DNA of 64,000 nt from DAHUXD01 sp963736455. GTDB taxonomy: Bacteria; Acidobacteriota; Thermoanaerobaculia; UBA5066; Gp7-AA6. Shown piece by piece: positions 44,854 to 52,557 of the stretch (position 1 is the first letter of the stretch; every line of letters begins with the position of its first letter). The position numbers were made by a program, and so were the translations under genes. The stretch spans positions 2,852,001 to 2,916,000 of the forward strand of contig CAVTON010000001.1 of the NCBI GenBank assembly GCA_963736455.1. The letters are read 5' to 3'. The notes below the pieces were generated by a model, which was given only the letters and a program-made list of their open reading frames with translations, did no database searches and had not been told where the DNA came from.

Positions 44854-45693
44854 TCAGCGGGTTTTCCGTTCCCACTCCAGGCGGCGATAGTCGAAGGCGG
44901 CGACGTCGCGGGCGTTGAACTTCACGATGTCGAAGTATGGCGACACGTCGAAGTCGCGCGGCACGCACAGCGTCGGGTGGCGCGCCCGCAGCAGGCCGCT
45001 GTAGGCCCGGCGCGTGGGCCGGCCCAGGATCTGCTGGCGCAGGCGCTCACCGACGGTGTGCGGCTTGCGGCGGACGGGCACCGGAAGAATCGGAAAGCCC
45101 ACCCTCCCGAACGCCTCCGCCAGGAGGGAAGAGCAGATCGTCTCGGTCTCGCGGCCGCTCCCGAAGTGGAGCGCGTCCTCGCGCAGGCCCGACGGGATCA
45201 TGCGGAACGGCAGCAGATACCGCGTGAGGTCCCAGAAGTTGCGACGGTCGTACCGCAAGCCGATCCGGCGGATGACGTCATCGAGCACGATCGCGAGATC
45301 GTCGGGTCTCAGGCCGACCGGCCGGCAGATGCGGATGTTCAGGTCGACGTACTTGACGAGCGGCGAGGCGACGACACCCTTGTCCACGAGCGCTTCGACG
45401 AGCATGTGCCGGGACTCCCGGCCGAATCGGCGGTGGATCTCCGCGCGCATGGCCGCGTCCCGGGAGAGCAGCGCGTCGCCGACGTAGAGCGCGCTGTGCG
45501 ACCAGGAGGACATCGTGAGGTACTTGATCGCCTGGGAAACGCGCTGGTCGCCGTCCACCAGCAGCACGTCGCCGGGACGAATCGTGGCCTTCAGGCTCTC
45601 CGGGACGTTCTCGACGAAATGCTGATACCGGCGGCGGGGCTGCGTCAGGAGGCCGACGAACCAGGAGGAGAGAGCGCGAACGGGGGAGCGCAT
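44854..45693 (-). CDS. YiiX-like permuted papain-fold hydrolase (NlpC/P60 superfamily)
   Basis: A 279-residue protein with the permuted NlpC/P60 layout: catalytic His in SSWSHSALYVGDALLS comes first and the Cys later, in TETICSSLLAEAFGRVG. The opening IRPGDVLLVDGDQRVSQAIKYLT is typical of YiiX/YaeF-like proteins, thought to cleave amide or lipid-amide bonds. No signal peptide is evident, though the N-terminus is amphipathic. A CAGAAT box sits eight bases before the ATG. Confidence 0.82.
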   Translation of the reverse strand: MRSPVRALSSWFVGLLTQPRRRYQHFVENVPESLKATIRPGDVLLVDGDQRVSQAIKYLTMSSWSHSALYVGDALLSRDAAMRAEIHRRFGRESRHMLVEALVDKGVVASPLVKYVDLNIRICRPVGLRPDDLAIVLDDVIRRIGLRYDRRNFWDLTRYLLPFRMIPSGLREDALHFGSGRETETICSSLLAEAFGRVGFPILPVPVRRKPHTVGERLRQQILGRPTRRAYSGLLRARHPTLCVPRDFDVSPYFDIVKFNARDVAAFDYRRLEWERKTR

Positions 45694-45752
45694 CGTCGTC
45701 TATTCTGCGCCGCCACGCGCGGGACGGGAGGCGGAAAGCAGAAGAGAAGGCC

Positions 45753-46160
45753 CTATTCGTCGGGCAGCTCGGGCTCCTCCTGGACCTCGCGCTTGGTGCC
45801 CGGGGCGAGCAGATCCATCAACAGGTCGGGAAGCCCCTCGGAGAACTGGCTGCGCGGCATGATCGTCGAGACCCCCGCCGCTTCGGCGCTCCGGGCGAGC
45901 TCCTTGTCCACGTGCGAGAGAAAGCCGATGACCGGCAGGTCGGCCGTCGCGCCGGCCCGACGCAGCGCCCGGACGGCGTCGAGGGACGCGCCCGACGAGG
46001 AGAGCTCGATCAGGACGGCGGCGGTGGATCCATTCGAGCAGGCGGCGGGCAGATCTTTCGCGCTCACGAAGCGGACCGGCGCGTTCAAGTGCCGCGCCGT
46101 CGCCTCGATCTTCGAGCGGAAGAAGAGATCCTCGACGCAGGCGATGACGTCTTTGCTCAT
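45753..46160 (-). CDS. Receiver-like protein lacking the phospho-acceptor Asp (pseudo-receiver)
   Basis: A 135-residue CheY-like fold with no output domain. The predicted beta-3 strand reads TAAVLIELSSSG, with Glu at the usual Asp position, and the N-terminal acidic pair is reduced to a single Glu-Asp (CVEDLFFRSKIEA). The conserved Lys/Thr region is altered (LPVIGFLSHVDKE). Glu could act as a fixed phosphomimic. The acidic tail (EVQEEPELPDE) may bind a partner. It is leaderless: TAGAAT lies ten bases before ATG 46160. Confidence 0.7.
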   Translation of the reverse strand: MSKDVIACVEDLFFRSKIEATARHLNAPVRFVSAKDLPAACSNGSTAAVLIELSSSGASLDAVRALRRAGATADLPVIGFLSHVDKELARSAEAAGVSTIMPRSQFSEGLPDLLMDLLAPGTKREVQEEPELPDE

Positions 46161-46170
46161 GGACGTGGCG

Positions 46171-46176
46171 ATTCTA
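46171..46176 (-). promoter_or_regulatory. -10 element TAGAAT of the pseudo-receiver gene (leaderless)
   Basis: An extended TATAGAAT on the minus strand is separated from ATG 46160 by exactly ten bases and no ribosome site is present. Confidence 0.55.
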
Positions 46177-46196
46177 TACGGTCGGCGACGGGTTCG

Positions 46197-47288
46197 TCAG
46201 AACATCTTCACGACGCTGACCATGATCCGGGTCACCCAGTAGTCCTGGTCGAGGCGTCTCTGGACGACCATCGCGGGCTCGACGTAAACCATCGGAAGGA
46301 TGGTGTACGAGGCGCCGAAGCGGTAGCCCTCGGCCCACGTGTGCCACCACCACTCGTCCGAGTTGTAGGCTCCGACCAGGGCCTCCTGGCCGATGTACTG
46401 GTAGAAGACGAAGGCGCGCCAGCTCCCGGGGGCGCCGACCGAGCCGACGATCACTCCCGCTTCGTAGGCGTTGGGTCCCCGGCCGACGATGCCGAAGTTG
46501 TGGACGAAGTCGAGGCTGACGGTGACGGGCAGGCACGCGACCGGGAACTGGAGCCTCACGAGGTTGTCGAGAAGCTGAAACTTCGAGAGATAGGCGAGCT
46601 TCCCGTCGACGATCGTCGTCTCGTTCTGGCGGAAGTACTGCGCATCGATGTTCCGCATGTCCATGTTCCAGAAGGCGCCCGAGGCCTGGATGGCGAAGCG
46701 GCTCTCGTCTCCCCACTTCCAGAGGACCTGTCCGACGCCGAGGATCGACTCGTCCGGTCCGTGCTGCGCGCTGTAGATCCCGGCCGCGGTGAACGTCAGG
46801 CTCGTGGTCGGTGACAGGGCCTTCACGTAGGAGAGCGAGGCGCCGGGAGTCTGGATGTTGTACTTGTCCCAGAGCATCGGGCTCGCGGCCACGGGCAGCG
46901 CGAAGGCGCCGGCCTGAAACTCCCACGGGCCGGGCGTCCACGCGATGTAGTAGCGGTCGACGTACGCGCCGCGCGAGATCCAGTTGTCTTCGTAGAACGC
47001 GTTGTATTCGTTCGGCTCGGTGCCATAGTTGAAGGAGCCGCGCACGCCGACGCGGAAGGTCGGCGAAAAGAGGAAGTCGACTTCGGGCCGCAGCTCGAAT
47101 CGCCCGCGGTCGATCGGCGCGTGGTACTGCCAGTGCTCGACGTTGTCGTACCGCGCGAGCGCGTCCCACTGCAGGGTGAAGTGGGGCCGGAACTGCTCCT
47201 CGTCGAAGTATCGGGGCGCGGAATCCTGCGCCCGCAGCCTTCCCGGGAGCGCCAGCAGCAGGGCGGCGCACCACGCCGCCCTCCTCAC
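46197..47288 (-). CDS. Putative outer-membrane beta-barrel protein
   Basis: A 363-residue exported protein: signal peptide (AAWCAALLLALPGRLRAQD), then amphipathic beta strands rich in aromatic residues (FNYGTEPNEYNAFYEDNW, WWWHTWAEGYRFGASYTI) and a C-terminal Phe (MVSVVKMF), the usual outer-membrane assembly signal. It may be a porin or ligand-specific channel. GTG 47288 overlaps the kinase stop (GTGA), so cupredoxin, kinase and barrel form one operon. Confidence 0.82.
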   Translation of the reverse strand: MRRAAWCAALLLALPGRLRAQDSAPRYFDEEQFRPHFTLQWDALARYDNVEHWQYHAPIDRGRFELRPEVDFLFSPTFRVGVRGSFNYGTEPNEYNAFYEDNWISRGAYVDRYYIAWTPGPWEFQAGAFALPVAASPMLWDKYNIQTPGASLSYVKALSPTTSLTFTAAGIYSAQHGPDESILGVGQVLWKWGDESRFAIQASGAFWNMDMRNIDAQYFRQNETTIVDGKLAYLSKFQLLDNLVRLQFPVACLPVTVSLDFVHNFGIVGRGPNAYEAGVIVGSVGAPGSWRAFVFYQYIGQEALVGAYNSDEWWWHTWAEGYRFGASYTILPMVYVEPAMVVQRRLDQDYWVTRIMVSVVKMF

Positions 47289-49402
47289 GCCGTCACCTTC
47301 GTCAGCGCCTCGTAGAGATCGTTGACGCTCTGGTAGCGCTCCTTCGGGTCCTTCTGCATGCATTTCAGGACGATCTGCGAGACCTTCGGGTCGATCTTCG
47401 GATTGCGCGTCTGGGGCGAGGGCGGGTTCTCCTGGATGTGCTTCAGCACGACCGCGAGCGGCGTGTCGCCTTCGAAGGGGAGCGTTCCGGTGAAGACCTC
47501 GTAGAGCACGACGCCCGTCGAATAGATGTCGGAGCGGAAGTCGAGGGCCGCGCCCCGGGCCTGCTCGGGCGACATGTAGTCGGGAGTCCCCACCACCGTC
47601 CCCTCGGCCGTCATGCCTCGCTCTTCCTTCAGGCGCGCGATCCCGAAGTCCATGATCTTCAATCCGCCCGCCGCCTCGATGATGATGTTCTGGGGCTTGA
47701 TGTCCCGGTGGATGACGCCGACCTCGTGGGCGGCGGCGAGGCCCGCGCAGAGCTGCTTGGCGATCCGCAGCCCGACCGGCATCGGCAGGACGTCGCTCGC
47801 CTCGATGAGCTGTTTCAGGGTCAGCCCGCGGACGAACTCCATCGAGAGGTACCGCAGGCCTCCGGTCTCGCCGAGGTCGTGCGTGCGAAGGATGTTCGGG
47901 TGCGTGATCCGGCGGGCGAGGCGAATCTCCTGCTTGAAGCGGTCGAGCAGCGACGGGTCGGCCGACAGGACTTCGCTGCGCAGGGTCTTGATCGCCACGG
48001 CGTCGTCGAGGTCCCGGTCGTGCGCCCGGTACACGACGCCCATCCCGCCGCGTCCGAGCAATCCCTGGATCTCGTACCGGGCGGCGAACACCTCACCGAC
48101 CCGCGGCTCACCGCCGGGCGCCGCCGACGCCTTCATGACGACGGTCTCGGACTCGGCGCCGGGCTCGAGGTTCAGCGATGCGACGTACTGCTCGAGGGCC
48201 GCTTTTTCCTTGAGCTCCTCGAGCATCGCCCGGAACGAGCGCGCGAGAATCCCGATCTCGTCCTTCGAGTCGACCGGCAGCATCGGCGTCTCGAGGTTCC
48301 CGACGCGGACCTGCTCGGTCGCGGCGACCAGGCGGCCGACCGGGCCGGTGATCCGCCGCGCGAGGAAGAACGACAGGACGAACGCGGCGACGAGCGCGGC
48401 GAGGCCGACGAGGACCTGCGTGTTCTGGATCTGGCGAAACGGCGCGAGCTCGCGCTGGCGGCTGCGCAGCGCGGCGGCGGCTCCGACGAGCTGATCCGAC
48501 GAGGAGCGGATCGGCAGCACGTACGCGAGGTAGGTCTCTCCGCCGACCTCGAGCTCGAGGGGACCGATCGTCTTGCCCTGCCGCAGGACGGCCTGGACCA
48601 GGTCGTTGCGCTTCTCGATTGCCGAGACCGCCGCCGTGCCGAGGGGGCCCATCGTCGAGGCGGCGAGCGCCACCTTCGCCGGGCCTCCGGGGTTGCCGGC
48701 GTCGGCCAGAAAGACGACCTGGGTGTTCAGCAGCTGCTCGAGGCTGCGGGCCACCTCGTCGTTGATCTGAAACGCCGCGGCGATCGCTCCGACGAGGTGC
48801 GAGCCGCCCTCGAGGACCGGGGCGGCGACGACGTCGTAGAGCCGGCCGCCGGAGAGCCAGATTCCCTCGGTCTGGTCGCCCTGGAGCGCTCCCGCGATCG
48901 TCGGCACGCCCGAGAGCTCGGCCGAATAGGGCAGCGGGCGGTCGGTGCGGGCGAGGGCCATGCCCTTGCGATCGATCGCGACCAGGAAATCCGCCCGGGC
49001 GCTCGAGCCCTGCTCGCGCTTCAGCGTGTCGAAGACCGTCTCGGGATCCGGGCGGCCCGTCTCGGGGACGAGTGTCGACATCAGCGAGATCGTGCCCGCG
49101 TTGTTGGTGAAGATGGCGAGCGTCCGCTGCAGCTCCGCGTACCGATTCTGCTGGTAGGACTCCCAGCCGGGGCCGACCTTCTTCAGATCCTCGGCGATCT
49201 TCTCGTCCGCGACGGCGCGCGACCGGATGCCCGAAACGACGACCGCGCCCCCGACGGCGATGAAGATCAAGAGCGCCGCCATGAGGAAGATCTTGAGCGT
49301 GAGGGAAAACCGCGGCGGCTCGGGCGGAGGGAGCTTCAACCCCTTGAGGCGCAGCTCTCCCGACGTGAGCCCCAGAGTCGGGGGCCGTTCAGTAGCGCTC
49401 AT
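47285..49402 (-). CDS. Transmembrane Ser/Thr protein kinase with Cache-like sensor and HAMP
   Basis: A 705-residue receptor kinase. TM1 (~36-58), an extracytoplasmic sensor (~60-325, Cache-like, with DFLVAIDRKGMALARTDR), TM2 (~330-348), HAMP (~349-405) and a C-terminal Hanks kinase (~443-700). The kinase is complete: glycine loop LLGRGGMGVVYRA, Lys472 in VAIKTL, HRDIKPQN, DFG in MDFGIARL and the activation-end SPEQARG. HAMP linkage to a Ser/Thr kinase is unusual compared with the common PASTA type. The upstream cupredoxin gene overlaps by 14 bases. Confidence 0.92.
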   Translation of the reverse strand: MSATERPPTLGLTSGELRLKGLKLPPPEPPRFSLTLKIFLMAALLIFIAVGGAVVVSGIRSRAVADEKIAEDLKKVGPGWESYQQNRYAELQRTLAIFTNNAGTISLMSTLVPETGRPDPETVFDTLKREQGSSARADFLVAIDRKGMALARTDRPLPYSAELSGVPTIAGALQGDQTEGIWLSGGRLYDVVAAPVLEGGSHLVGAIAAAFQINDEVARSLEQLLNTQVVFLADAGNPGGPAKVALAASTMGPLGTAAVSAIEKRNDLVQAVLRQGKTIGPLELEVGGETYLAYVLPIRSSSDQLVGAAAALRSRQRELAPFRQIQNTQVLVGLAALVAAFVLSFFLARRITGPVGRLVAATEQVRVGNLETPMLPVDSKDEIGILARSFRAMLEELKEKAALEQYVASLNLEPGAESETVVMKASAAPGGEPRVGEVFAARYEIQGLLGRGGMGVVYRAHDRDLDDAVAIKTLRSEVLSADPSLLDRFKQEIRLARRITHPNILRTHDLGETGGLRYLSMEFVRGLTLKQLIEASDVLPMPVGLRIAKQLCAGLAAAHEVGVIHRDIKPQNIIIEAAGGLKIMDFGIARLKEERGMTAEGTVVGTPDYMSPEQARGAALDFRSDIYSTGVVLYEVFTGTLPFEGDTPLAVVLKHIQENPPSPQTRNPKIDPKVSQIVLKCMQKDPKERYQSVNDLYEALTKVTA

Positions 49403-50078
49403 CGGCGTCGCTGCCGGCGCCCGGGGCGTAGTCCTTGCCGTACTTGTTCTTGTGCGGCGCCGGCTGGAAGCCGGACACGTCGAGCGAGAGCGAGAGCGGC
49501 GCGTTGTCCTCGGCGCGCACGGCCACCGGCTGCGAGCCCTCGCCGCCCTCCTCGCACCAGAACTTCACGACGTACGAGCCGGGGGGAAGGTGATCGAAGC
49601 GAAAGCGGCCGTCTCGCCCGGTGACCGCGGCGAAGTCCGACTCGACGACCATGACGAAGCCGACCATCTGCGGGTGGATGTTGCAGTAGACCCGCACCAG
49701 GCCCGCCTGGTCGAACTTCTTCGACTTGGAGGAACCGCTCCGGTAGAGGCCGAGGTCGAAGCGGTTGCCGTCCGAGACGGAGAAGACGTTGTGGTAGATC
49801 GGATCGACGTTCGGGAAATCCACGGTCGCGTCCTTCGACACGGCGAGGACCTTCGGCTCGAAGCGCTTGGAAGACTGCGTCATCCGCGCCTCCTTCGTCC
49901 CGGACGCCGGGGCGGCCGAGCGCGGCGCTCCCTCGACCCACACGACGACGTTCGAGGCATCCGGGCGCGGCTTTCCTTTTTCGAGGAGGGCGACCGATCC
50001 TTCGAGGGTCGCGCCGGGGCAGGGCAAGCCCGCGGCGAGCACAGCGAGAGCGAGGAGGACGGCGCGGAGGGGGCGCAT
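49389..50078 (-). CDS. Exported cupredoxin fused to a carboxypeptidase-regulatory-like domain
   Basis: A 229-residue periplasmic protein with signal peptide (AVLLALAVLAAGLPCPGA). The cupredoxin domain (~24-145) has a full type 1 copper set: H96 (DPIYHNVFS) and C132, H135, M138 (VYCNIHPQM). A carboxypeptidase-regulatory-like beta domain follows (~148-205, GRDGRFRFDHLPPGSYVVKF). It should carry electrons or bind copper. It is coupled to the receptor kinase downstream and is leaderless, with TATCCT ten bases before the ATG. Confidence 0.88.
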   Translation of the reverse strand: MRPLRAVLLALAVLAAGLPCPGATLEGSVALLEKGKPRPDASNVVVWVEGAPRSAAPASGTKEARMTQSSKRFEPKVLAVSKDATVDFPNVDPIYHNVFSVSDGNRFDLGLYRSGSSKSKKFDQAGLVRVYCNIHPQMVGFVMVVESDFAAVTGRDGRFRFDHLPPGSYVVKFWCEEGGEGSQPVAVRAEDNAPLSLSLDVSGFQPAPHKNKYGKDYAPGAGSDADERY

Positions 50079-50088
50079 GGGCCGAAAA

Positions 50089-50094
50089 AGGATA
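50089..50094 (-). promoter_or_regulatory. -10 element TATCCT of the cupredoxin-kinase-barrel operon (leaderless)
   Basis: TATCCT on the minus strand is separated from ATG 50078 by ten bases (TTTTCGGCCC) with no ribosome-binding site. Confidence 0.5.
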
Positions 50095-50104
50095 ACTCGG
50101 AACT

Positions 50105-50145
50105 CGGACTCCGGGCGGACTGCTTCGCGGTCGACGGACGAGCGC
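50105..50145. repeat. TTCG-hairpin repeat, copy 2
   Basis: CGGACTCCGGGCGG is followed by stem GACTG, loop CTTCG, stem CGGTC and GACGGACGAG. Aligned with copy 1 at 41766, the stem changes GGCCG/CGGCC to GACTG/CGGTC while staying paired. It lies between the cupredoxin promoter and the selenoprotein gene. Confidence 0.5.
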
Positions 50146-50175
50146 GGGAGTGCCGGGCGGGGCGGCGCCCTCCGG

Positions 50176-50181
50176 TATCAT
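50176..50181 (+). promoter_or_regulatory. -10 element TATCAT of the selenoprotein gene
   Basis: TATCAT predicts a start near 50188-50190. This gives either a leaderless ATG at 50190 or a ~25-base leader holding GGAGGA before ATG 50214. Confidence 0.45.
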
Positions 50182-50213
50182 CGAATGTCATGAATGCCAT
50201 GGCGGAGGAACCG

Positions 50214-50429
50214 ATGGACGAGAAGCGCGTCGAGATCTTCGGTAAGGACACCTGACCTCACACGACCGCGGCCCGTGAGGACTACGCGAAGCGCCGGTAC
50301 TCGGTCCGGTACGTCAACGTCAAGGCGGACGAGGACGAGCTCGCCCGGATGATCCAGCTGTCCGGAGGCCGCGCCGTGCCCGTCATCGTCGAGGCCGGCA
50401 AGGTGACGGTCGGCTTTGGCGGGACCTGA
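50214..50429 (+). CDS. UXX-star glutaredoxin-like selenoprotein (in-frame TGA = Sec)
   Basis: ATG 50214 follows GGAGGAACCG. The frame reads MDEKRVEIFGKDT, then TGA (50253-50255), then PHTTAAREDYAKRR and on to a real TGA at 50427, ending TVGFGGT. Decoding the first TGA as selenocysteine gives a 71-residue thioredoxin/glutaredoxin-fold protein with a UPHT active site and cis-Pro region GGRAVPVIVE, matching the UXX-star (seleno)protein family. CCTCAC (50256-50261) pairs with GTGAGG (50275-50280), a bacterial-SECIS-like hairpin right after the TGA. An in-frame ATG at 50190 is an alternative start. Role: presumably thiol/selenol redox chemistry in the cytosol. Confidence 0.9.
50256..50280 (+). promoter_or_regulatory. 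Candidate bacterial SECIS hairpin
   Basis: The stem CCTCAC/GTGAGG (six perfect pairs) starts one base after the in-frame TGA and encloses a 13-base loop containing GG about 15 bases downstream of the TGA. Position and size match SelB-binding elements inside bacterial selenoprotein genes. Confidence 0.6.
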
Positions 50430-50459
50430 GGGGTTTGAGGCGCCCCGTGGGGGCGCACG

Positions 50460-50465
50460 TATAAT
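50460..50465 (+). promoter_or_regulatory. -10 element TATAAT of the OPT transporter
   Basis: A consensus TATAAT predicts a start near 50472 and a ~37-base leader carrying GCGGAGG before ATG 50509. It is the best canonical promoter in the window. Confidence 0.6.
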
Positions 50466-50508
50466 CCCCGCCCAGCACGAACCCCCAGACGCGTAACGCG
50501 GAGGTCGC

Positions 50509-52518
50509 ATGGCGCACGATGCCTCGTCCGGATCGGAGTTCCGCCCGTATGTTTCGCCGAACGTCTCTCCGGCCGAGTTCACGCTCAAGGCGATCCTGCT
50601 CGGCGCGTTCTTCGGCGTCTTCTTCGGAGCGGCGACCGTCTATCTCGCGCTGAGGGCGGGTCTCACGGTTTCGGCCTCGGTGCCGATCGCGGTCCTCGCG
50701 ATCGCGGTCTTCAAGCGGATCGGCAACTCCACGATCCTCGAGAACAACATCGTGCAGACGATCGGTTCGGCGGGCGAGTCGGTCGCCGCCGGCGTCGTCT
50801 TCACGCTGCCGGCCCTCATCTTCCTTTCCGGTGGTGAGGCGTACTTCAAGTACTGGACGATCTTCGTCCTCGCGGCGATCGGCGGCACGCTCGGCGTCCT
50901 GTTCATGATCCCCCTGCGCCGCGCCCTCATCGTGAAGGAGCACGGGAACCTGAAGTATCCCGAGGGTGTCGCCTGCGCGGACGTGCTCATCGCCGGCGAG
51001 AAGGGCGGCGATCTCGCGCGCATGGTGTTCAAGGGCGTCGGCGCCTCGCTGCTCTACAAGTTCCTGTACGGAATTCTCGGCCTCTGGAACGAAACGGCGA
51101 CCTGGTTCCAGACCGGCAAGAACGGCAAGATCCCCGACGCGACGCTCCAGAGCGACGTGACGCCCGAATACCTCGGTCTCGGTTACATCATCGGGCCCCG
51201 CATCGCGGGCGAGCTCGCCTCGGGCGGCGTCCTGTCGTGGCTCGCCCTGATTCCGCTGATCGCGATCTTCGTGCCCGAGTCCCGACTCCTGGACGACCTG
51301 CAGAGGCTCGGCTACACGGAGGCGTGGAAAGCGTCGCATTCGCACGCGCAGTGGATCTACTTCGCCTATGTCCGCTACGTCGGCGCGGGTGCGGTCGCGT
51401 GCGCGGGCGTGATGACGCTCGTGAAGACGCTGCCGACGATCATCTCGGCGTTCCGCGAATCGGTGAAGTCGATCCGCGGCGGCTCCGGCGAGAAGAAGGC
51501 AATCCGGACCGAGGACGACCTCGGCATGGGAATCGTCGTCGTGGGCTCGATCGTGCTGGCCGTTCTGATCACGATCCTGCCGAAGTTCCCGCACGGGCCC
51601 TTTCCCGGCTCGCTCCTGATGGGCCTGCTCGTCGTCGTCTTCGGCTTCTTCTTCGTGACCGTGTCCTCGCGCATCGTCGGCATCATCGGCACGTCGTCGA
51701 ACCCGATCTCGGGCATGACGATCGCGACGATCATGGCGACCTGCGTCGTCTTCGTCGCGATCGGCCGCACGGGCGACGTGTACCAGTCCGTGGCGCTGTG
51801 TGTCGGCGGCCTCGTGTGCATCGCGGCGGCCAACGCGGGGGCGACGTCGCAGGACCTCAAGACCGGCTTCCTCGTCGGCGCGACGCCGCGCAAGCAGCAG
51901 ATCGGCTTCATCATCGGAGTCCTCGTTTCGACGCTCGTCATCGGCGGAACGCTCTTCCTCCTCGACCACACCTATCGCGAGCCCGGCATGGAACACGGTA
52001 TCGGCGGCGCGAAGCTCGCGGCGCCGCAGGCCACGTTGATGGCCACGATCATCAAGGGCTTGCTCGCCCAGAACCTGCCCTGGGCGCCCGTGCTCGTCGG
52101 CGTCTTCCTCGCGTTCATGGCGCAGATGGCGGGCGCGCACGCGCTGTCGTGGGCCGTCGGCGCCTACCTGCCGCTCTCGACGACCTTTCCGATCTTCATC
52201 GGCGGCATGATGAAGGCGCTCGTCGACAAGGTCACGCACCAGAAAGGCGAGGAGAGCGAGCTCTCCTCCGGAATGCTCTATGCCACGGGACTCGTCGCCG
52301 GCGGATCCCTCGGGGGGGTCCTCATCGCCGTGGTCGCCTTCCTCGGCGACTCGATTCTCCACATGGAGAATCCCACGCTGCTCGAGAAGCTCGACCTCGG
52401 CTCGAAGTTCTACGCGCCGTTCAAGAACGGGGTCGGCGGCGACATCCTGTGCGCCGTCGTCTTCGCGATCCTCTGCTGGATGCTCGTGGGCAACGCGCGC
52501 AAGAAGCTGACCGCGTAA
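50509..52518 (+). CDS. OPT-family oligopeptide transporter
   Basis: A 669-residue integral membrane protein with about 15 hydrophobic segments. The family N-terminus is clear: EFTLKAILLGAFFGVFFGAATVYLALRAGLTVSASVP, followed by the hallmark ILENNIVQTIGSAGESVAAG. ISGMTIATIMATCVVF and QAT-containing later helices complete it. OPT proteins take up small peptides or metal chelates by proton symport. A TATAAT box and GGAGG site lie upstream. It is 79 bases downstream of the selenoprotein gene. Confidence 0.95.
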   Translation: MAHDASSGSEFRPYVSPNVSPAEFTLKAILLGAFFGVFFGAATVYLALRAGLTVSASVPIAVLAIAVFKRIGNSTILENNIVQTIGSAGESVAAGVVFTLPALIFLSGGEAYFKYWTIFVLAAIGGTLGVLFMIPLRRALIVKEHGNLKYPEGVACADVLIAGEKGGDLARMVFKGVGASLLYKFLYGILGLWNETATWFQTGKNGKIPDATLQSDVTPEYLGLGYIIGPRIAGELASGGVLSWLALIPLIAIFVPESRLLDDLQRLGYTEAWKASHSHAQWIYFAYVRYVGAGAVACAGVMTLVKTLPTIISAFRESVKSIRGGSGEKKAIRTEDDLGMGIVVVGSIVLAVLITILPKFPHGPFPGSLLMGLLVVVFGFFFVTVSSRIVGIIGTSSNPISGMTIATIMATCVVFVAIGRTGDVYQSVALCVGGLVCIAAANAGATSQDLKTGFLVGATPRKQQIGFIIGVLVSTLVIGGTLFLLDHTYREPGMEHGIGGAKLAAPQATLMATIIKGLLAQNLPWAPVLVGVFLAFMAQMAGAHALSWAVGAYLPLSTTFPIFIGGMMKALVDKVTHQKGEESELSSGMLYATGLVAGGSLGGVLIAVVAFLGDSILHMENPTLLEKLDLGSKFYAPFKNGVGGDILCAVVFAILCWMLVGNARKKLTA

Positions 52519-52557
52519 GGGCGCCCGGCGCCCGGTGCGCTCGAGCCCGGAAACGGC

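Noticed and set aside
50253..50255. In-frame TGA as a nonsense mutation making a pseudogene
   Set aside because: The frame is intact on both sides, the TGA falls exactly on the catalytic residue of a family known to carry Sec, and a hairpin follows it.
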